From contig NC_033628.1 of the NCBI RefSeq assembly GCF_001540865.1, positions 9,753,074-9,817,073 on the forward strand: a stretch of DNA of 64,000 nt. Reading direction: 5' to 3'. Shown here piece after piece: positions 10,719-23,248 of the stretch (positions are counted from its first letter, which is position 1; every line of letters begins with the position of its first letter). The notes below the pieces were generated by a model. It was not told where the DNA came from. It worked only from the letters and a program-made list of their open reading frames with translations, and searched no databases. Both the position numbers and the translations under genes were made by a program. This DNA is from Ananas comosus (taxonomy: Eukaryota; Streptophyta; Magnoliopsida; Poales; Bromeliaceae).

Positions 10719-13036
10719 GTAAGTTTGGAGATGATTTGTTTACGTCGTTGCGGTTCTCCTGGATTTGGTTGTGATTTGTGAAAGCATGCGGCGATCGTGA
10801 TTTGTGTGTTGAGATTTTTTTTTTTTATTGAAGAAACATTTGATTTTGTTATGATTTGCGAATCAGATGATCGGAGCTAGATCTTTTGTGCTTTAGGTAT
10901 TGTTCGTATTGATTGCGTTTTGAAACTAAAAAGGTGATCAATGAAGAAATGGATTGAACGGAGTTGCGACTTTGGGGTTTCTTTGGAGTTTTGAAATGGT
11001 CGAAGCAAACAATTGCCGAGTTGATGATAATGGGAGCAAAGCCTGGCAAAGAATCTAAAATCTAGTACCAATTAAAAGAACCTCAGATGATAATGAAAAG
11101 AGAGAATGTTAATTATGTTGCAAAAATATGAAAAAAAAAGGAAAGAGTGATTCGGTTTATATGGCTTTATGTAGCCAAACAAGGATAACTAGGGAAAGGA
11201 TTGATTTATGTTGTTTGTGCCTTCACAAGGAAAATGTGATACTCCAATGTTTCTATATCTTTCTCTTTAGTATATGTCTCTCCGATCACTTTCTTTAGCA
11301 TTATAAATAAGGTGGAAATTTTAGAGTTTCCATAGCTCAACCCATGACTAATGATTTGTGGGTTAAAAAAAAAAAAGAGGCAATAAGTATATTGGACTTT
11401 TTCTCAAGTTTGACTTCTTCCTGATTTTACCTTTGTTATCTCCATAAATCTTTTCTACTTTTCTCTCTTTTCTTAGATATTTCCTGAAGAAAACAAAGTG
11501 TACACAGATCTGCTGCCAAAATTTAATCCCTGCAACATACTTTCATGGAGGGGCAATTGAATCAGTTCATTGAATATTCGTTGAATGTCAATTTTGTGAC
11601 AATCGGTGATCACCGCAAATCATGGAAAATAAATTTGTATGACATTAGATGTGACCTAATTCAGGCTTTATGACCGACGGAGTCCACATAATCTATGCCT
11701 CAGAATAGAGAAATCTTTATCTCTAATGGTTTGAATTTCTCCATAACAGAGAAGTTTGCTTTCCTGGTAGACATTTTTCGCTGGGGTTTGAGGCAATTTC
11801 TTATATTACGATTTATTTATGCATGGCGGTATGTTCTGTTTGCCATTATTTTTTGTTAGGTCATTCCAAAGTGATGACACCCTCCGTTTAAGGTTCAAGT
11901 GTCGAGCTGGGTTGTCGTTTCACTACCATAGTTCCTAACAAGTTATCCTTCTTTAGTTCTGTATTTGTTTAATGGTGATTGCTTTCTGTTATTACTGTTA
12001 TTTATTATTAATGCATTGAAAAAAAAACATTTAGTTATTTCTCTGCCATGCTTATTCCTATTTTTATGGACTATAAGTAGCTTTTTAGTGATCCATGGCA
12101 GGTCTACAGTTAGATTATATATCCTTCTTGCATCTATCTCTTTCTTGATAGAATTACCAACTGGCTTGGATTGTGGGGTGTTTTTCCTTCGTTGTTTATC
12201 TGACTTGCAATGCAAGTACTAGCAAGGATCAAGTGCAATCAATAATTTATGCATATGGCAAGCAAGGTATCTTGTTCCATAAAAATAAGGCCATAGTTGT
12301 TCCTTGAAGTTAGGTTGAAGATCATGGTTACTATAGATATTATCACATTTCACTTTCATCTAGAGTCCTTCAGTGCTTCAAAGGATTTTTGTGGATGGTT
12401 CTCCAATTTTAGTTGTACCTGTCACTTGACTATACAGAGTTGTGGAAGTACGTCTTTTACAATTTTTCTATAGCAAATTTTCTTTTCCTGGAGACTTAAC
12501 CTTAGCTGAGAACATGAAATTCGTTATTCGTATAGGATCCTTCTCAACATTTCCTTTTGTTCTAGCAACCTTAAATACTCGGGAAGGGCTTAAAATAGTG
12601 ATGCTAGTAATTTGTAGAGTATCAGTAGTTACTAGCAAAACATGTTTTAAATGTATTTTTTAAAATTTTTTTTTATCTCTGATGAGATTGTATGCAGCTT
12701 GAGGGAACTGAGTTCCTTTCTTTCATAACAATCTCTATTTTGGCTCAAGTGAGTCGAAATTGCAAAGTAGATCCCTGATTTTGCCTTTCTGTAGGATTTC
12801 TTTCTTTCTTTAATATAAATAGTTTCAATCTCCTCTTCTTACTGCTTCATCGTTGCTTAAAGTACTTCCTTTTTGTTATTTATGATAATCTAGACGGTAT
12901 TTGATGAATCTGATAGTGTGCTTTGTCTCAATTTTTAGGTACGTATGTTGTAATATTAGTTGACGTTCTATTATTGAATCAACTATATGCCTTTCAGGTA
13001 GTAAGTGAACCTCATCTTGTAAATATTCTCATTCAG
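10719..13036 (+). other. UBC23: Leader intron of the UBC23-like gene
   Basis: Donor GTAAGTTTGG at 10719 and acceptor ATTCAG at 13031-13036 (an alternative acceptor is CTTTCAG near 12997). The DNA is T-rich throughout, as plant introns are, and shows no conserved reading frame or recognisable transposon. Long leader introns often affect expression level, but that is inference here. No miR399-type complementary site was seen in the leader. Confidence 0.5.
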
Positions 13037-13062
13037 TTGACGTGGAAATTTTGGTGAATCTA

Positions 13063-16000
13063 ATGGAAAATGCACCAAATGTCTTCGAAAATACTTCTGA
13101 GAAGAGTTTGGAAAATGGAGGAGTGATAAACTGCCAAAAACCCAGTGGAATTGTTGCAAAAGAGGCATTTGTTTACAGGCAAGATGTTGTCAGATGCAAA
13201 AAGTTCGGAGAGCTGCATGGAATAGTAATGGAAGTGGCAGGGGACTCGGATTCGGATAGTAGCATTACAGATGACAGTGACATTGAGGACGGTGAAGAAG
13301 ATAAAGGCGGCGAAGAGGGTAAAAGTGGCAGCAATGGCGGTGGTGATGACAATGGTAACACAAATGGTGATTATGGTAATGATTCTTTACCGGATGGTGA
13401 GGTTAGAATAACATGGATAAACGGTTCTGAGACTACCGAAGATATTAACAGTATCACTGTCATAGACAGAAGCTTCTTGCACGGTGATATTGTTGCTTCT
13501 GCTTCAGACCCGACTGGCCAGTTAGGGCTTGTTGTGGATGTTCATATAACAGTTGACCTACAAGCTGCTAATGGAGATATCATAAGGGGTGTATCTTCTG
13601 GAGATCTAAAATGCATAAGGGAGTTCACTGTTGGTGATTTTGTAGTCTCCGGACCTTGGCTTGGTCGAGTTGATGAAGTTCTGGATAATGTGACTGTGTT
13701 GTTTGACGATGGTTCAGTTTGTAAAGTAGTTAGGGCTGACCCTTTGCGACTCAAGCCAGTTTCAAAGCCACTTAGTGATGATACGAGTTGTCCTTACTAC
13801 CCCGGCCAGCGCGTGAGGGCAGTCTCTTCATCTGTTTTCAAAACTTCAAGGTGGCTTTCTGGATTATGGAAAGCAAACCGTCTTGAAGGAACTGTTACTA
13901 AAGTTGAAACTGCTGCAGTTGTTGTCTACTGGATAGCATCAGCATACCTTGGAATGGGCAGGACTCAATCTTCAGTTCCTCCCGAAGAACAGAATCCGAA
14001 GAATTTAACTCTAATATCTTGCTTTTCTTATGCAAACTGGCAATTAGCTGATTGGTGCCTTCTCCCATCACCACCACCGCAGCCATCACTATATGCTGAT
14101 GAAACAGAACAAAAGGAAAGTGTAGAAATCCATACAAATGCCAGCATAGTAGGTGCTGAATTGTCTGAGGGCATTTGTGAACCTGGATTGAAAATTCCTA
14201 ATGAAGCAGATGGGCCTCATAATGTGGTTATTTCAGATCCCCAGAATGTTCAATCTGATTCTGAGCATGCAGCGGGTGATTTTTGTGAGAATAGCGATGT
14301 GGGTAAAGAAATAAAAGGTAGTTCCAAGTCCCAAGATAGTGATACAACGGTTCTCAACAAAGTCAGTAAACTGGGCGAAAATGATGGAACTGAAACAAGT
14401 GACTTGCCAGAATGTTGTTCTTGCAGTAGTGCTTCATTGGTTTCAAAGGAACCCAATCATGAAAATTGGCCTACATACCGCAAAAAGCTGAGGAAAGTCT
14501 TCTTTAAGAGAGACAAGAGGACTCGTAGAAGAGATGAAAGCTTTGAAAGAGCTCTCTTGATCGTAAACACTGTCACTAAAGTTGATGTGGCATGGCAAGA
14601 TGGAACGAGAGAATGTGGGCTTAGTTCGACATCTCTAATCCCAATTCATAGTCCAAACGATCATGAATTTTTCCCTGAGCAATACGTTGTGGATAAGACC
14701 TCAAATGAAGTTGACGATCCTTCTGAAACAAAGCGTGTGGGAATTGTTAGAAGTGTTAATGCAAAGGATCGAACTGTATGTGTGAGTTGGCTTAGGCCTG
14801 CATCAAGGCCAGAAGATCCTAGGGAATTTGATGGTGATGAAGTGGTGAGTGCATATGAGTTGGATGGGCACCCAGATTATGATTATTGTTATGGAGATGT
14901 TGTTGTTCGCTTGCCTTCTAGTGGGTCAGATAACATTGAAAATCCTGTGGGTAAATCAGAAGAACAAGCTGATTCAGTGGAAGCTGAAGTGAATGCAAGT
15001 AAAAATGGTTTAGATGTGGGTGTACCGGAGCAGGTCCCAGAGGATGAATCTTGTTCCAATTTCACTAGTCTTTCTTGGGTTGGGAATATTGTTGGTTTTC
15101 AGGATGGTGATATTGAAGTAGTATGGGGTGATGGGATGATGGCAAAGGTATCTTTTTTCTTTTCAACGAAACAAATAATGAAAGCACGATATGCTGTACA
15201 AATTTTTCTGTTAAACCCATATGATTAGTTTGCTGGTTTCTATTGGCAAGTACTACTTTCAGATTCAGTACATGATGAAATATTTCTAATACATTACCTT
15301 CAGCTGATAATGCATTACTGACTTATTTTTTCAGGTTGGGCCTCATGAAGTGTATGTTGTTGGTCGGGAAGATGATGGAGACTCATTTGAGGGTGGAAGT
15401 GAAGTTAGTGACGATGGTGCTAGTTGGGAAACAGTTGATGATAATGATATGGATAAGCTTGATGTTTCTACTAAGGTCAAATTTCTCATCATTATCAGTG
15501 ATGGTATATTATCAGTTGAGTTTTTTAATTTGATCTTTTTTACCATTATTTTCAGGAAGGTAGTACTCAAAATACTCAAAATTCTACTGATGATAATGCT
15601 GAAAGGGAAAACAACGGTGGTGCTGTACCCGAAGATAATACCGGGCGAAATGGGCCGCTTTCTATGCCCTTTGCAGCTATTGGCTATGTTACTAGATTGG
15701 CCACAGAATTTTTTGGTCGAGGTAGAAAGCAACTAGATGCATCAAGTGCGGATGGTATAAATGAAAATGAAGCTGAATCTGACGAGGCTCCCGAGGTTTC
15801 TGAGAAAGCAGTCAATGAAGAAACTACCATTGAAGCATCTGAGGCCTGTGATGATGGTGCACATGTCAATGAGACAGCAGAAGAAAAGTCTCATGCCACA
15901 GTGATGGAAAGTGCTCCTGCTATAACAAAGGATAGCTTAGACAGAGTGGATAGTAGTGATGATTTTTGCTTCAAACACTTTGATATTGTGCAGAACCCCT

Positions 16001-16414
16001 CCGACCATCATTTCGCGGCAGCCGATGGGCAGGTAGTTCATCTCTTGTTTATACACATTTGTTTGACTTCAGTTGGTTGCGGTGTATCTATATACATCTG
16101 ACTTATTGCAGAGTACTGGCGGAAGAAAGTGGGTCAAAAAAGTTCAGCAGGAATGGAACATTCTAGAGAAAAACCTACCAGGTCAGCAATCCCCTTCCCA
16201 GAATGTTAAAAATCAAGGCTTCTACTTTTCATATGGTCATGCAAAGATATAATTCCATTTCTGTGATTGTAGATGATATTTATGTCAGAGTATTTGAGGA
16301 ACGAATGGATCTCATAAGAGCTGTTATAGTAGGTGCCTCTGGAACACCTTACCAAGATGGCCTTTTCTTCTTTGATTTTCACCTTCCACCTGAATACCCT
16401 CAAGTTCCACCTGT

Positions 16415-16456
<42 letters not shown>

Positions 16457-17534
16457 CTATCTGTATCTCAAAATGGTTTTTTTCTCCCCCCTATTATTAA
16501 CAAGTGAACTCAACTATGCAGTCAGCATACTATCATTCTGGTGGGCTGCGAGTGAATCCAAACTTGTATGTGGATGGAAAGGTCTGCCTAAGCCTCCTAA
16601 ATACATGGACTGGCAAAGGAAATGAAGTGTGGGATCCATTATCCTCCAGCATCCTTCAAGTACTCGTGTCACTCCAGGGTCTTGTTCTCAACTCGAAGCC
16701 ATATTTCAACGAAGCAGGATATGAGAAGCAGGTTGGAACTGTCGAAGGGGAGAAGAATTCATTGCCTTATAATGAGAATACATATCTGCTGAACTTAAAA
16801 TCCATGCTGTATATTATGAGAAGGCCTCCCCTGGTAAAAGCAATTTTCCCTCTTCAGAAACATTGTTGTTTCTTCTTCTTTTTTTCAGTTTTTAAATTTT
16901 ACTTTCAGTTATGTTGTTTGGCTTTTTTACATTGCCTCTTTTTATTGAAGCTGCTCTTTTTCTTGATGCTTGTAAATATATTTATGCCTATCGTGGCGTA
17001 TTATTAGCATGCGTTCCAGAGTGAACTTTAGCAAAATATAGTCAAAGGCTTAATATCACATCAATTCATTATACTTGCATTACCATCTAATGAGTTCTTC
17101 CACTTAAAAAAAAAAAAAAAAAAAAAATCTAGGGCTCTCTTGCTGTCTTCAATCCTGTTTCTTTGAGGCAGTGTGATGTATTCCCATTTTCATTCCATAT
17201 GTTGCAACTGCTAATATGTAGACAAACTGAATCTCTCGTTCTATATTTTGAATGATCGATGTAGCATTTCGAAGACTTCGTCAAGGACCATTTCCGGAGG
17301 CGTGGTCATTACATTCTCAAAGCTTGTAAGGCCTACTTGGAGGGTTCTTTGATTGGCTCACTCACAGCAGATGCTTGCACCTCTGAGAAAAGCAAAGAGC
17401 ATTCTTGTTCAGTTGGTTTCAAGTTGACTCTCGGAAAAATTTTGCCACGACTGATCTCAGCTCTGAAGGATGTCGGAGCTGATTGCGGCCAATTTGAATA
17501 TCTACAAATTTCAGAAAATATCCAAGAAAGTTGA
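13063..17534 (+). CDS. UBC23: Giant ubiquitin-conjugating enzyme E2, UBE2O/UBC23 type
   Basis: Transfers ubiquitin from E1 to substrates; UBE2O-class enzymes act as combined E2/E3. Seven coding exons: 13063-15147, 15335-15475, 15556-16032, 16112-16181, 16273-16412, 16522-16833, 17265-17534. All junctions are GT-AG and in phase, giving 1164 aa. Residues 1-900 hold an acidic stretch (about 59-110) and several SH3/KOW-like beta segments (for example GDIVASASDPTG, FTVGDFVVSGPWLGRV, YYPGQRVRAVSSS, WVGNIVGFQDGDIEVVWGDG). The UBC fold is near residues 905-1060: YVRVFEERMDLIRAVIVG, FHLPPEYPQVPP, then NPNLYVDGKVCLSLLNTW with catalytic Cys993 (codon 16585-16587). NPN stands where most E2s have HPN. The ATG at 13063 is the first in frame; the frame is open slightly upstream but lacks an ATG. 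Length fits UBC23 better than PHO2/UBC24, but the paralogue is uncertain. Confidence 0.9.
16417..16453. repeat. (CT)n microsatellite directly behind a splice donor
   Basis: About 18 CT units begin four bases after the donor GT of the intron that splits the UBC fold (donor at 16413). On the transcript this is a long pyrimidine run at the 5' end of the intron, an unusual position. Length is likely polymorphic. Confidence 0.85.
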
Positions 17535-18384
17535 TCTCATAAAAAGTTCGCACATTGGTCCTGTTGTACCAAAGGTGTGTCCACTCCGATATGTGATTAA
17601 CGCATTATGGAGTCTCAGGTGAATTTTGATTTTGATTTTGATTTCTTGCCTTCGGAACTCGGAATCCTGTATAGTCATCATTTTTTGAGCTGCAGGGCTA
17701 ATACTCTGGGATTTCCTCGCGTTTGGATTCCGAGGAGTCGAATTTGCCAACCCGTAAGTTTGGGACTTTTCACTTCTTATGGAAGAAAACATTTGACTTG
17801 GCAGTTACAGTTTGTTCTTGTATAAACTTGTAACTTATGATATACTGATGATACCGAGATAAAACATGATCTCACAATTCTTTTGCAGCCACCGCCGCAT
17901 CTCTTGATGTGAGATTTTTTTAAAAACTAATTTGTGATTAAAACAATATTTTTTTTCTTTTTTCTTTTTTTATAACCAAAGGAAGTGTTCAATTTAAATT
18001 CTGCAAGTATAATTCTAAATGCAGAATTTTCTGGGGTGTTTACACAAAATCTCTGATATTATGTACCCATCGATGCGATTGACATTGAAGTTGTTGCATT
18101 TAGCTTAGGCCTCAGTGTTTTTTTTTTCTTTTGCCCTATTTTTGTGTTCTATGTTGTTTTTATAAATAAATATTCTATATTATTCGATGTGCTGGTGGGC
18201 AGTCTTATTTTAATCATGGTCGATTTACTTGTAATGCAACTTGATCAGTTGCCAAAATGCATAGTTTTTGTATTTTGTTGTTCAATTTAAGTTCATAGTT
18301 TTTGTTGTTCTCGACATGCCTGCACACTTCAATTTCATAGAATTTTTTGCTCTAGGGGCACTTCATTTAAGAGAAGAAAAAAAG

Positions 18385-18387
<3 letters not shown>
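17535..18387 (+). other. 3' flank of the UBC23-like gene
   Basis: T-rich sequence after the stop codon with several possible polyadenylation elements. A (GA)n tract follows at 18388-18430. The segment 17600-17830 can be translated for 72 codons but has no recognisable domain and lies in the expected 3'-UTR. No further gene is visible. Confidence 0.5.

Positions 18388-18430
<43 letters not shown>
18388..18430. repeat. (GA)n microsatellite
   Basis: About 20 uninterrupted GA units, one of several GA tracts in 18-20.3 kb associated with foldback elements (also at about 18655-18692, 19257-19296 and 20251-20292). Confidence 0.85.
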
Positions 18431-18433
<3 letters not shown>

Positions 18434-18651
18434 GATATTAATGAAAAATGTACACGGGGTCGAAAAAGTTTAGAATGCGATAGTCGTATTGGAGACGGGG
18501 TGTTTCTAACCTATACAACTGCATCTCTGGAGTTCACCAATTTTAGCATGATTACTAAAATTATATTTGTATTATACTTTTTTTTCAAGAAAAGGAATGT
18601 GATTGGCTGGATATAGATGATATAGTGTATCTTCTATATATATATATATAT

Positions 18652-18696
<45 letters not shown>

Positions 18697-18700
18697 GAGA

Positions 18701-19242
18701 GTAGTGCTACTATACTCCTATGAGTATGGAGTCCTTATACTCATAAGTTATTTTCGATGATGGAGCTTCCGAATTGACGATCCACTCCGTTAAATATAAT
18801 CTAGAGTATTTGAAACATTTAGAAAATAAATTTCGTAATTTTTCAAAATCATAATATAGTCCATCAAGTGGGTATAAAATGAACGATCGAAATCGAACGA
18901 CGTCCTAAAAATGGATGATCGGATCTTTCAATTTAAGATCGAAGTTATTGATCTTTTTCTAGGTAGTGAATAGAATTTTCTATCAAAAATTCAACCAATT
19001 CCAATTCTTTTACACCGTTAAACTAACAAGTATCCGATATCGGCCGTTAAAAATTGTCGATTTTGTGATTTTTTGATCGTAAGGTAAATGATTTCAAAAA
19101 ATTATAAAATTTGATTTCTATAAGTTTTAAATGCTCTAGATAACGTTTAACAGTATGGATTGTCGATTCGGAAGTTCTATCATCAACAACAACTTACGAG
19201 TACGAGGGTGATCGTACTCATAAGAGTATAGTTGCCGGACTC
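18701..19242. mobile_element. Foldback element, type A (copy A1)
   Basis: Left end GTGCTACTATACTCCTATGA, right end inverse TAAGAGTATAGTTGCCGGAC. Behind each end lies the type-A hairpin (ACTCATAAG / CTTACGAGT). The arms of about 180 bp hold the common core (TTTTCGATGATGGAGCTTCC, CCGTTAAATATAATCTAGAG) and its inverse near 19135-19190. (TA)n-(GA)n precedes it and (TA)n follows. Non-coding. Confidence 0.8.
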
Positions 19243-19274
<32 letters not shown>

Positions 19275-19295
19275 AAGAGAGAGATAGAGAGAGAG

Positions 19296-19835
19296 AGGTT
19301 GTATGCTTCTAGAAGCACGGAGCCCTCCGTGCTAGATCCTTTCAAATCTTTTTCGATGTTAGGACTTTCGAATAGACGATCGGCTCCATTAGGCTTGATC
19401 TAGAGTATTTGAACTATCTAAAAAATAAATTTTGCGATTTTTCAATATCATTTGTCTAGTGATCGAAGGGCTAAAAATCAACGGCTGAAAATAAAAATCT
19501 TAGACAATGTGATGATATGACATTAAAATTTAAGATCAAAGATATTGATCTTATTTTTTATAGTATCAAGAATTTTCTATCAAAATTTTACTAGATTTAG
19601 ATATTTCTACACGTTAAACTTGCAAACGGCTCACCACGGCAATTAAAATTATTGATTTTGAGCCCCTTCGATCACTGGGAACATGATATCGAAAAATTAC
19701 AAAATTTATTTTCTAGGTACTTCAAAGACTCTAGATCAAATCTAACGAAGCTAATCGTTGATTAAAGTCCTAACATTGAAAATGACTTGAAAGCACGGAA
19801 GACTCCGTGCTTCCAGAAGCATACCACCCTCACTC
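19296..19835. mobile_element. Foldback element, type B (copy B1)
   Basis: Left end GGTTGTATGCTTCTAGAAGC; right end GCTTCCAGAAGCATACCACC is its inverse. Type-B hairpin ACGGAGCCCTCCGTGCT sits directly inside. Core phrases (TTTTCGATGTTAGGACTTTC, TAGACGATCGGCTCC, GATCTAGAGTATTTGAACT) recur in inverse at about 19725-19785. Flanked by (GA)n on the left and (TA)n on the right. Non-coding. Confidence 0.8.
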
Positions 19836-19848
19836 TATATATATATAN

Positions 19849-20231
19849 CGATACCATTTACCTAGCAATCGTAAGGATTGAAAATCAATAATTTTTAACG
19901 GCTAAAAATAAAAATTTTATAAAAAGTGGTGATATAGCACTAAAATTTTCGATCAGAAATATTGATCTTGTTGTAGATAGTATAAAGAATCTTGTATCAA
20001 AATTTTATCTGGTTTGAATACTTCTACACCGTTAAACTTAAAAACGACAGATATCAACCATTAAAAATTATTGATTTCGAATCCTTTCGATCACTAGGTA
20101 AATGATATCGAAAAATCACAAAAATTATTTTCTAGAAACTTCAAATACCCTAGATCAAGTCTAACAGAGCCGATCGTCAATTCGAAAATGGCTCAGGCCT
20201 CCATGCTCCTGAGAGCACAGCAGCCCTACTC
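19849..20231. mobile_element. Foldback element, type B, left-truncated at an ambiguous base (copy B2)
   Basis: Starts right after the ambiguous base at 19848 in the middle of a type-B arm (CGATACCATTTACCTAGC) and runs to the normal right end (GAGAGCACAGCAGCCCTACTC), then (TA)n(GA)n. The missing left half and the ambiguous base suggest a collapsed or mis-joined repeat in the assembly. Confidence 0.7.
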
Positions 20232-20296
<65 letters not shown>

Positions 20297-20418
20297 CTTC
20301 CTCACGATTATAACTCATTAAAGATCCTATGATTATGGCTCATTAAAGATGTTAGCCAATAAATAGACTTTGGATACATGCTATTCTTAGTGCAGGTGGC
20401 AAAAAAATTTAATAGTTG

Positions 20419-20529
20419 GTATTTAAGGTTTTAAGTTTGAAGACTTGATTATTTTATGTTTTTCAGCTAAGTTTAGTTTTTAAAAAATAAATGAAACGAA
20501 CATGTTACTTTTCTCTTAAAAAAAAAAAG
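20419..20529 (+). mobile_element. Decayed tRNA-type SINE
   Basis: Begins ATAGTTGGTATTTAAGG, continues with a degenerate B-box (TTTTAAGTTTGAAGACT), and ends AAATGAAACGAACATGTTAC...CTCTT followed by 11 A. This follows the layout of the better preserved copy at 23884-24014. The poly-A tail abuts the Mutator-like element at 20530, so that element may have inserted into the tail. Confidence 0.5.
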
Positions 20530-20915
20530 GAAAAACTTCAAAAAAATTCCGTGGTTTCACACTTTTTCATTTTAGTACCATGTGGTTTAAAGTGTATCAA
20601 GTTAATACCCTGTGGTTTCGCACTTTCTCACTTTAGTATCCTGTGGTTTCAAGTGTATCAAGTTAGTACTCTATGGTTTTATTTCTGTATCAAGTTAGTA
20701 CCATGTGGTTTTATTTTTTTTTGAAATATTAAACCACAGAGTACTAAAGTGAGAAAGTGCGAAAACACAGGGTACTAACTTGATACACTTTAACCACAAG
20801 GTACTAAAGTGAGAAAGTGCGAAACCACAGGGTACTAACTTGACACACTTTAAACCATATGGTACTAAAGTAAGAAAAAGTGAAACCACAATGGGGGTTT
20901 TTGAAGTTTTCCCGA
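20530..20915. mobile_element. Mutator-like MITE, GTGGTTT family (copy 3)
   Basis: Ends GGAAAAACTTCAAAAAAATT and inverse TTTTTGAAGTTTTCCC. Each arm consists of several units of the type GTGGTTT + CGCACTTTCTCACTTTAGTA or GTGGTTTAAAGTGTATCAAG (inverse in the right half). Unit number differs from the other copies. Flanks (A-tract on the left, GAAAAACAA on the right) are only an approximate 9-bp match. Open frames across the units have no domain. Confidence 0.7.
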
Positions 20916-21091
20916 AAAACAAAGACTTCGGATTCTAGTGGAAGAAAACCAAGGTAAACTATATAGCTGTTTGGCTAAATTTGTGAATCTTTGCGAGTAA
21001 AGACATACTATGCATCTAATAGCTTGAATGTGCATGGCGTTAAATTCTGGGTGGTGTAAGCGGTGCGGCGACTGGGCCGAGGTCCAACATA

Positions 21092-21809
21092 TTGGCACTC
21101 AGGAAAATGGTCGACAACTATAGGGTAGTGCAAAGACCTGATACGATTGGGTGGAGATGGTGTAACAACGGAGTGTTCTCGGTCAAATCGGCATATAGAA
21201 TGTTAAGTGACGGGGGTACGAGGGATGGACATGCCCCCAAGATCTGGAGGGTCCAAATTCCTCTCAAGGTCAAAGTGTTCTGTTGGCTAGTTCTTAAGAA
21301 GAGACCTCTTACAACTGATAATCTCGTGAAGAAAGGTTGGACCGAAGATTCAGTCTGCGTTCTGTGTAGGGTACACGAGGAGACAGTGGATCACCTATTC
21401 TCTCAATGCGTCTTTACCAAATTCTGCATGGTGATGATTCGGAAGAGAGTTCAGGCTGGGGAGATGGAAGAAGACGTACGTTACATTTGGAATAGGTGGT
21501 TGGCCAAGAAAGGGGTGCATAATAAGCAGAATAGTTTAACGGAATTTGTCGCTTGCTGGTGGACTATTTGGAAGGCCAGAAACGACTTGATCTTTTGAAA
21601 CTCTCTTTTTGATCCTGTTTTGGCTGTACAAAGGATTAAGCAGCTTCTGAAGTTCTAGGAACCCCTCATACGACTGAATCTTTAGGATTTTTTTTTTTTG
21701 ACTGTTGCATCTTTCCTTGAGGCCTTAGTTGTCTCACTTCTGTAACTTAGTTCATACATTCAATGAATGAAGCAGCTAGCATACTACCTTTCCTCAAAAA
21801 AAAAAAAAA
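21092..21809 (+). pseudogene. 5'-truncated LINE: zinc-binding C-terminus of a reverse transcriptase plus 3' end
   Basis: The frame 21092-21598 (168 codons, TGA) shows the zf-RVT domain found C-terminal to plant non-LTR reverse transcriptases. It carries WRVQIPLKVKVFCWLVLKKR, NLVKKGWTEDSVCVLCR, EETVDHLFSQC with the C-x2-C...H-x4-C zinc ligands, and a tail WWTIWKARNDLIF. No polymerase or endonuclease domain lies upstream, so the element is a 5'-truncated insertion. The 3' end (about 21760-21795, AATGAATGAAGCAGCTAGCA) is followed by a 13-A tail. No target-site duplication was found. Dead copy, not a host gene. Confidence 0.8.
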
Positions 21810-23239
21810 GTGAATTGCGTTGATTAGTTGAAACAGTCACATGTGGTAGGGCCAAGAACTTATTTACAATTATAGGACCCACACTTCACAACGGTAGATA
21901 GTATTTTAGTAAATTAATATTATATAATTCTTAAAATTTTAAAATTAAGAAAACTTATAATGAAAAATACAAAACAAACTTATATATCCTTTTATATATT
22001 ATAAAAACTATTTTTTTACTAATATTTTTAACTTTCAGTATTTGTAGAGTTGAAGTATTCTAATAACTTTACTTAAAAATTCCATCAAACTTAATAGTTT
22101 TAGTAGCTATTTTATAAATAAATTTTTATTTTAAAAGTTAAATTGGAGGAATTATAGTTAAGTATTATATACCGCGATTTATATTATAGAACTAATTTCT
22201 AATATCAAAATATAATTAAATATATCTAAGCTATAAAGTCTAATAATTTAAATATATTTGCTCAATTAAATTTTAAATTTACTATTTGAGATTTGAAGCA
22301 TGTAGTGTATATAATTATATTATTCAGTATATAATACTTAACTATGGGCGGGGCTCTTTGAAAAGCTCTTTTGCATAGTTCTAAAAAAAGAGGAGAAATT
22401 TTTGCTTGCACTAATATTGCATACATCATAACTTCATAAGTATATTAGATGATTTATAAAATACCTAATAGTTAGTGTTATAAAATAAACTATGATATAG
22501 TGTAGTATAATATAAAATATAAAATATTTAAATAATTTATTATATTATAGAAATTTATTTTTTATTCATATTTTATATTCGGTCTACAGTACAATTAGCG
22601 TGTCGAAAATTTCTATTTAGTACATGACATGTTTTTATTGGCCAGGGGGCTATAATAGAGATTTTGCTCCTCCAAAAACCATTTTTATGATGTGACTGAA
22701 CCGTCAATTATATATACTATATATAGATAAAGATATTTACTTTTTTCTCTCAAATTTCATTTTATAGGAGTGAATAAAGTGACTTTAAATTAGCACTTAC
22801 GTACCAACCTTATATTGACTACCATTTCCCTTCACATAAGCAGCATCAATTTCAAGCTTTATGACTGGGCAAGTGTTTGAAAATTGCAATCATAACCATT
22901 AGAAGATGTTGAGATTTTTCTTCCAAATTTTCAATAATAATTAGGAAATATAAGATCATTTGACTTACCAACCCATGCATTCGTCACAATTAGCTATTTC
23001 TATTTCCTTAACAACCACTCAGCTCCATTTGGTATTGTTTGCTGTCTAATGTTATTAAGTTACCAAAAAAAAAAAAGAAAAAAAAAAGTTCTTATTATTT
23101 TGATAGAACTGTAAAAATTATACTTGAATTGAGTTACTGTGATATACATAACGTGATATTATGTACCGACTTCGATGCAACAATGCAATCAATTCTCATA
23201 TTTTTTGGCATATGTGGTAGCTTTGTATTTCTACCCCTA
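21810..23239. other. AT-rich intergenic DNA, no gene seen
   Basis: Very A/T-rich. Several weak inverted repeats (for example around 22160-22340) suggest decayed MITEs, but no borders could be fixed. No coding or RNA gene is supported. Confidence 0.5.
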
Positions 23240-23248
23240 TATAAAATA

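Noticed and set aside
10340..13036. miR399-type target sites, which would mark the gene as PHO2/UBC24
   Set aside because: No segment complementary to the miR399 pattern was seen in the putative leader, and the protein is longer than PHO2. UBC23-type was preferred.
13042..13062. Start of the UBC23-like protein at a GTG upstream of 13063
   Set aside because: Plant nuclear genes start at ATG; the first in-frame ATG is 13063.
20491..20922. Small proteins with repeated 'VPCGLKCIKLVPCGF' phrases
   Set aside because: They are translations of the GTGGTTT units of a MITE, not genes.
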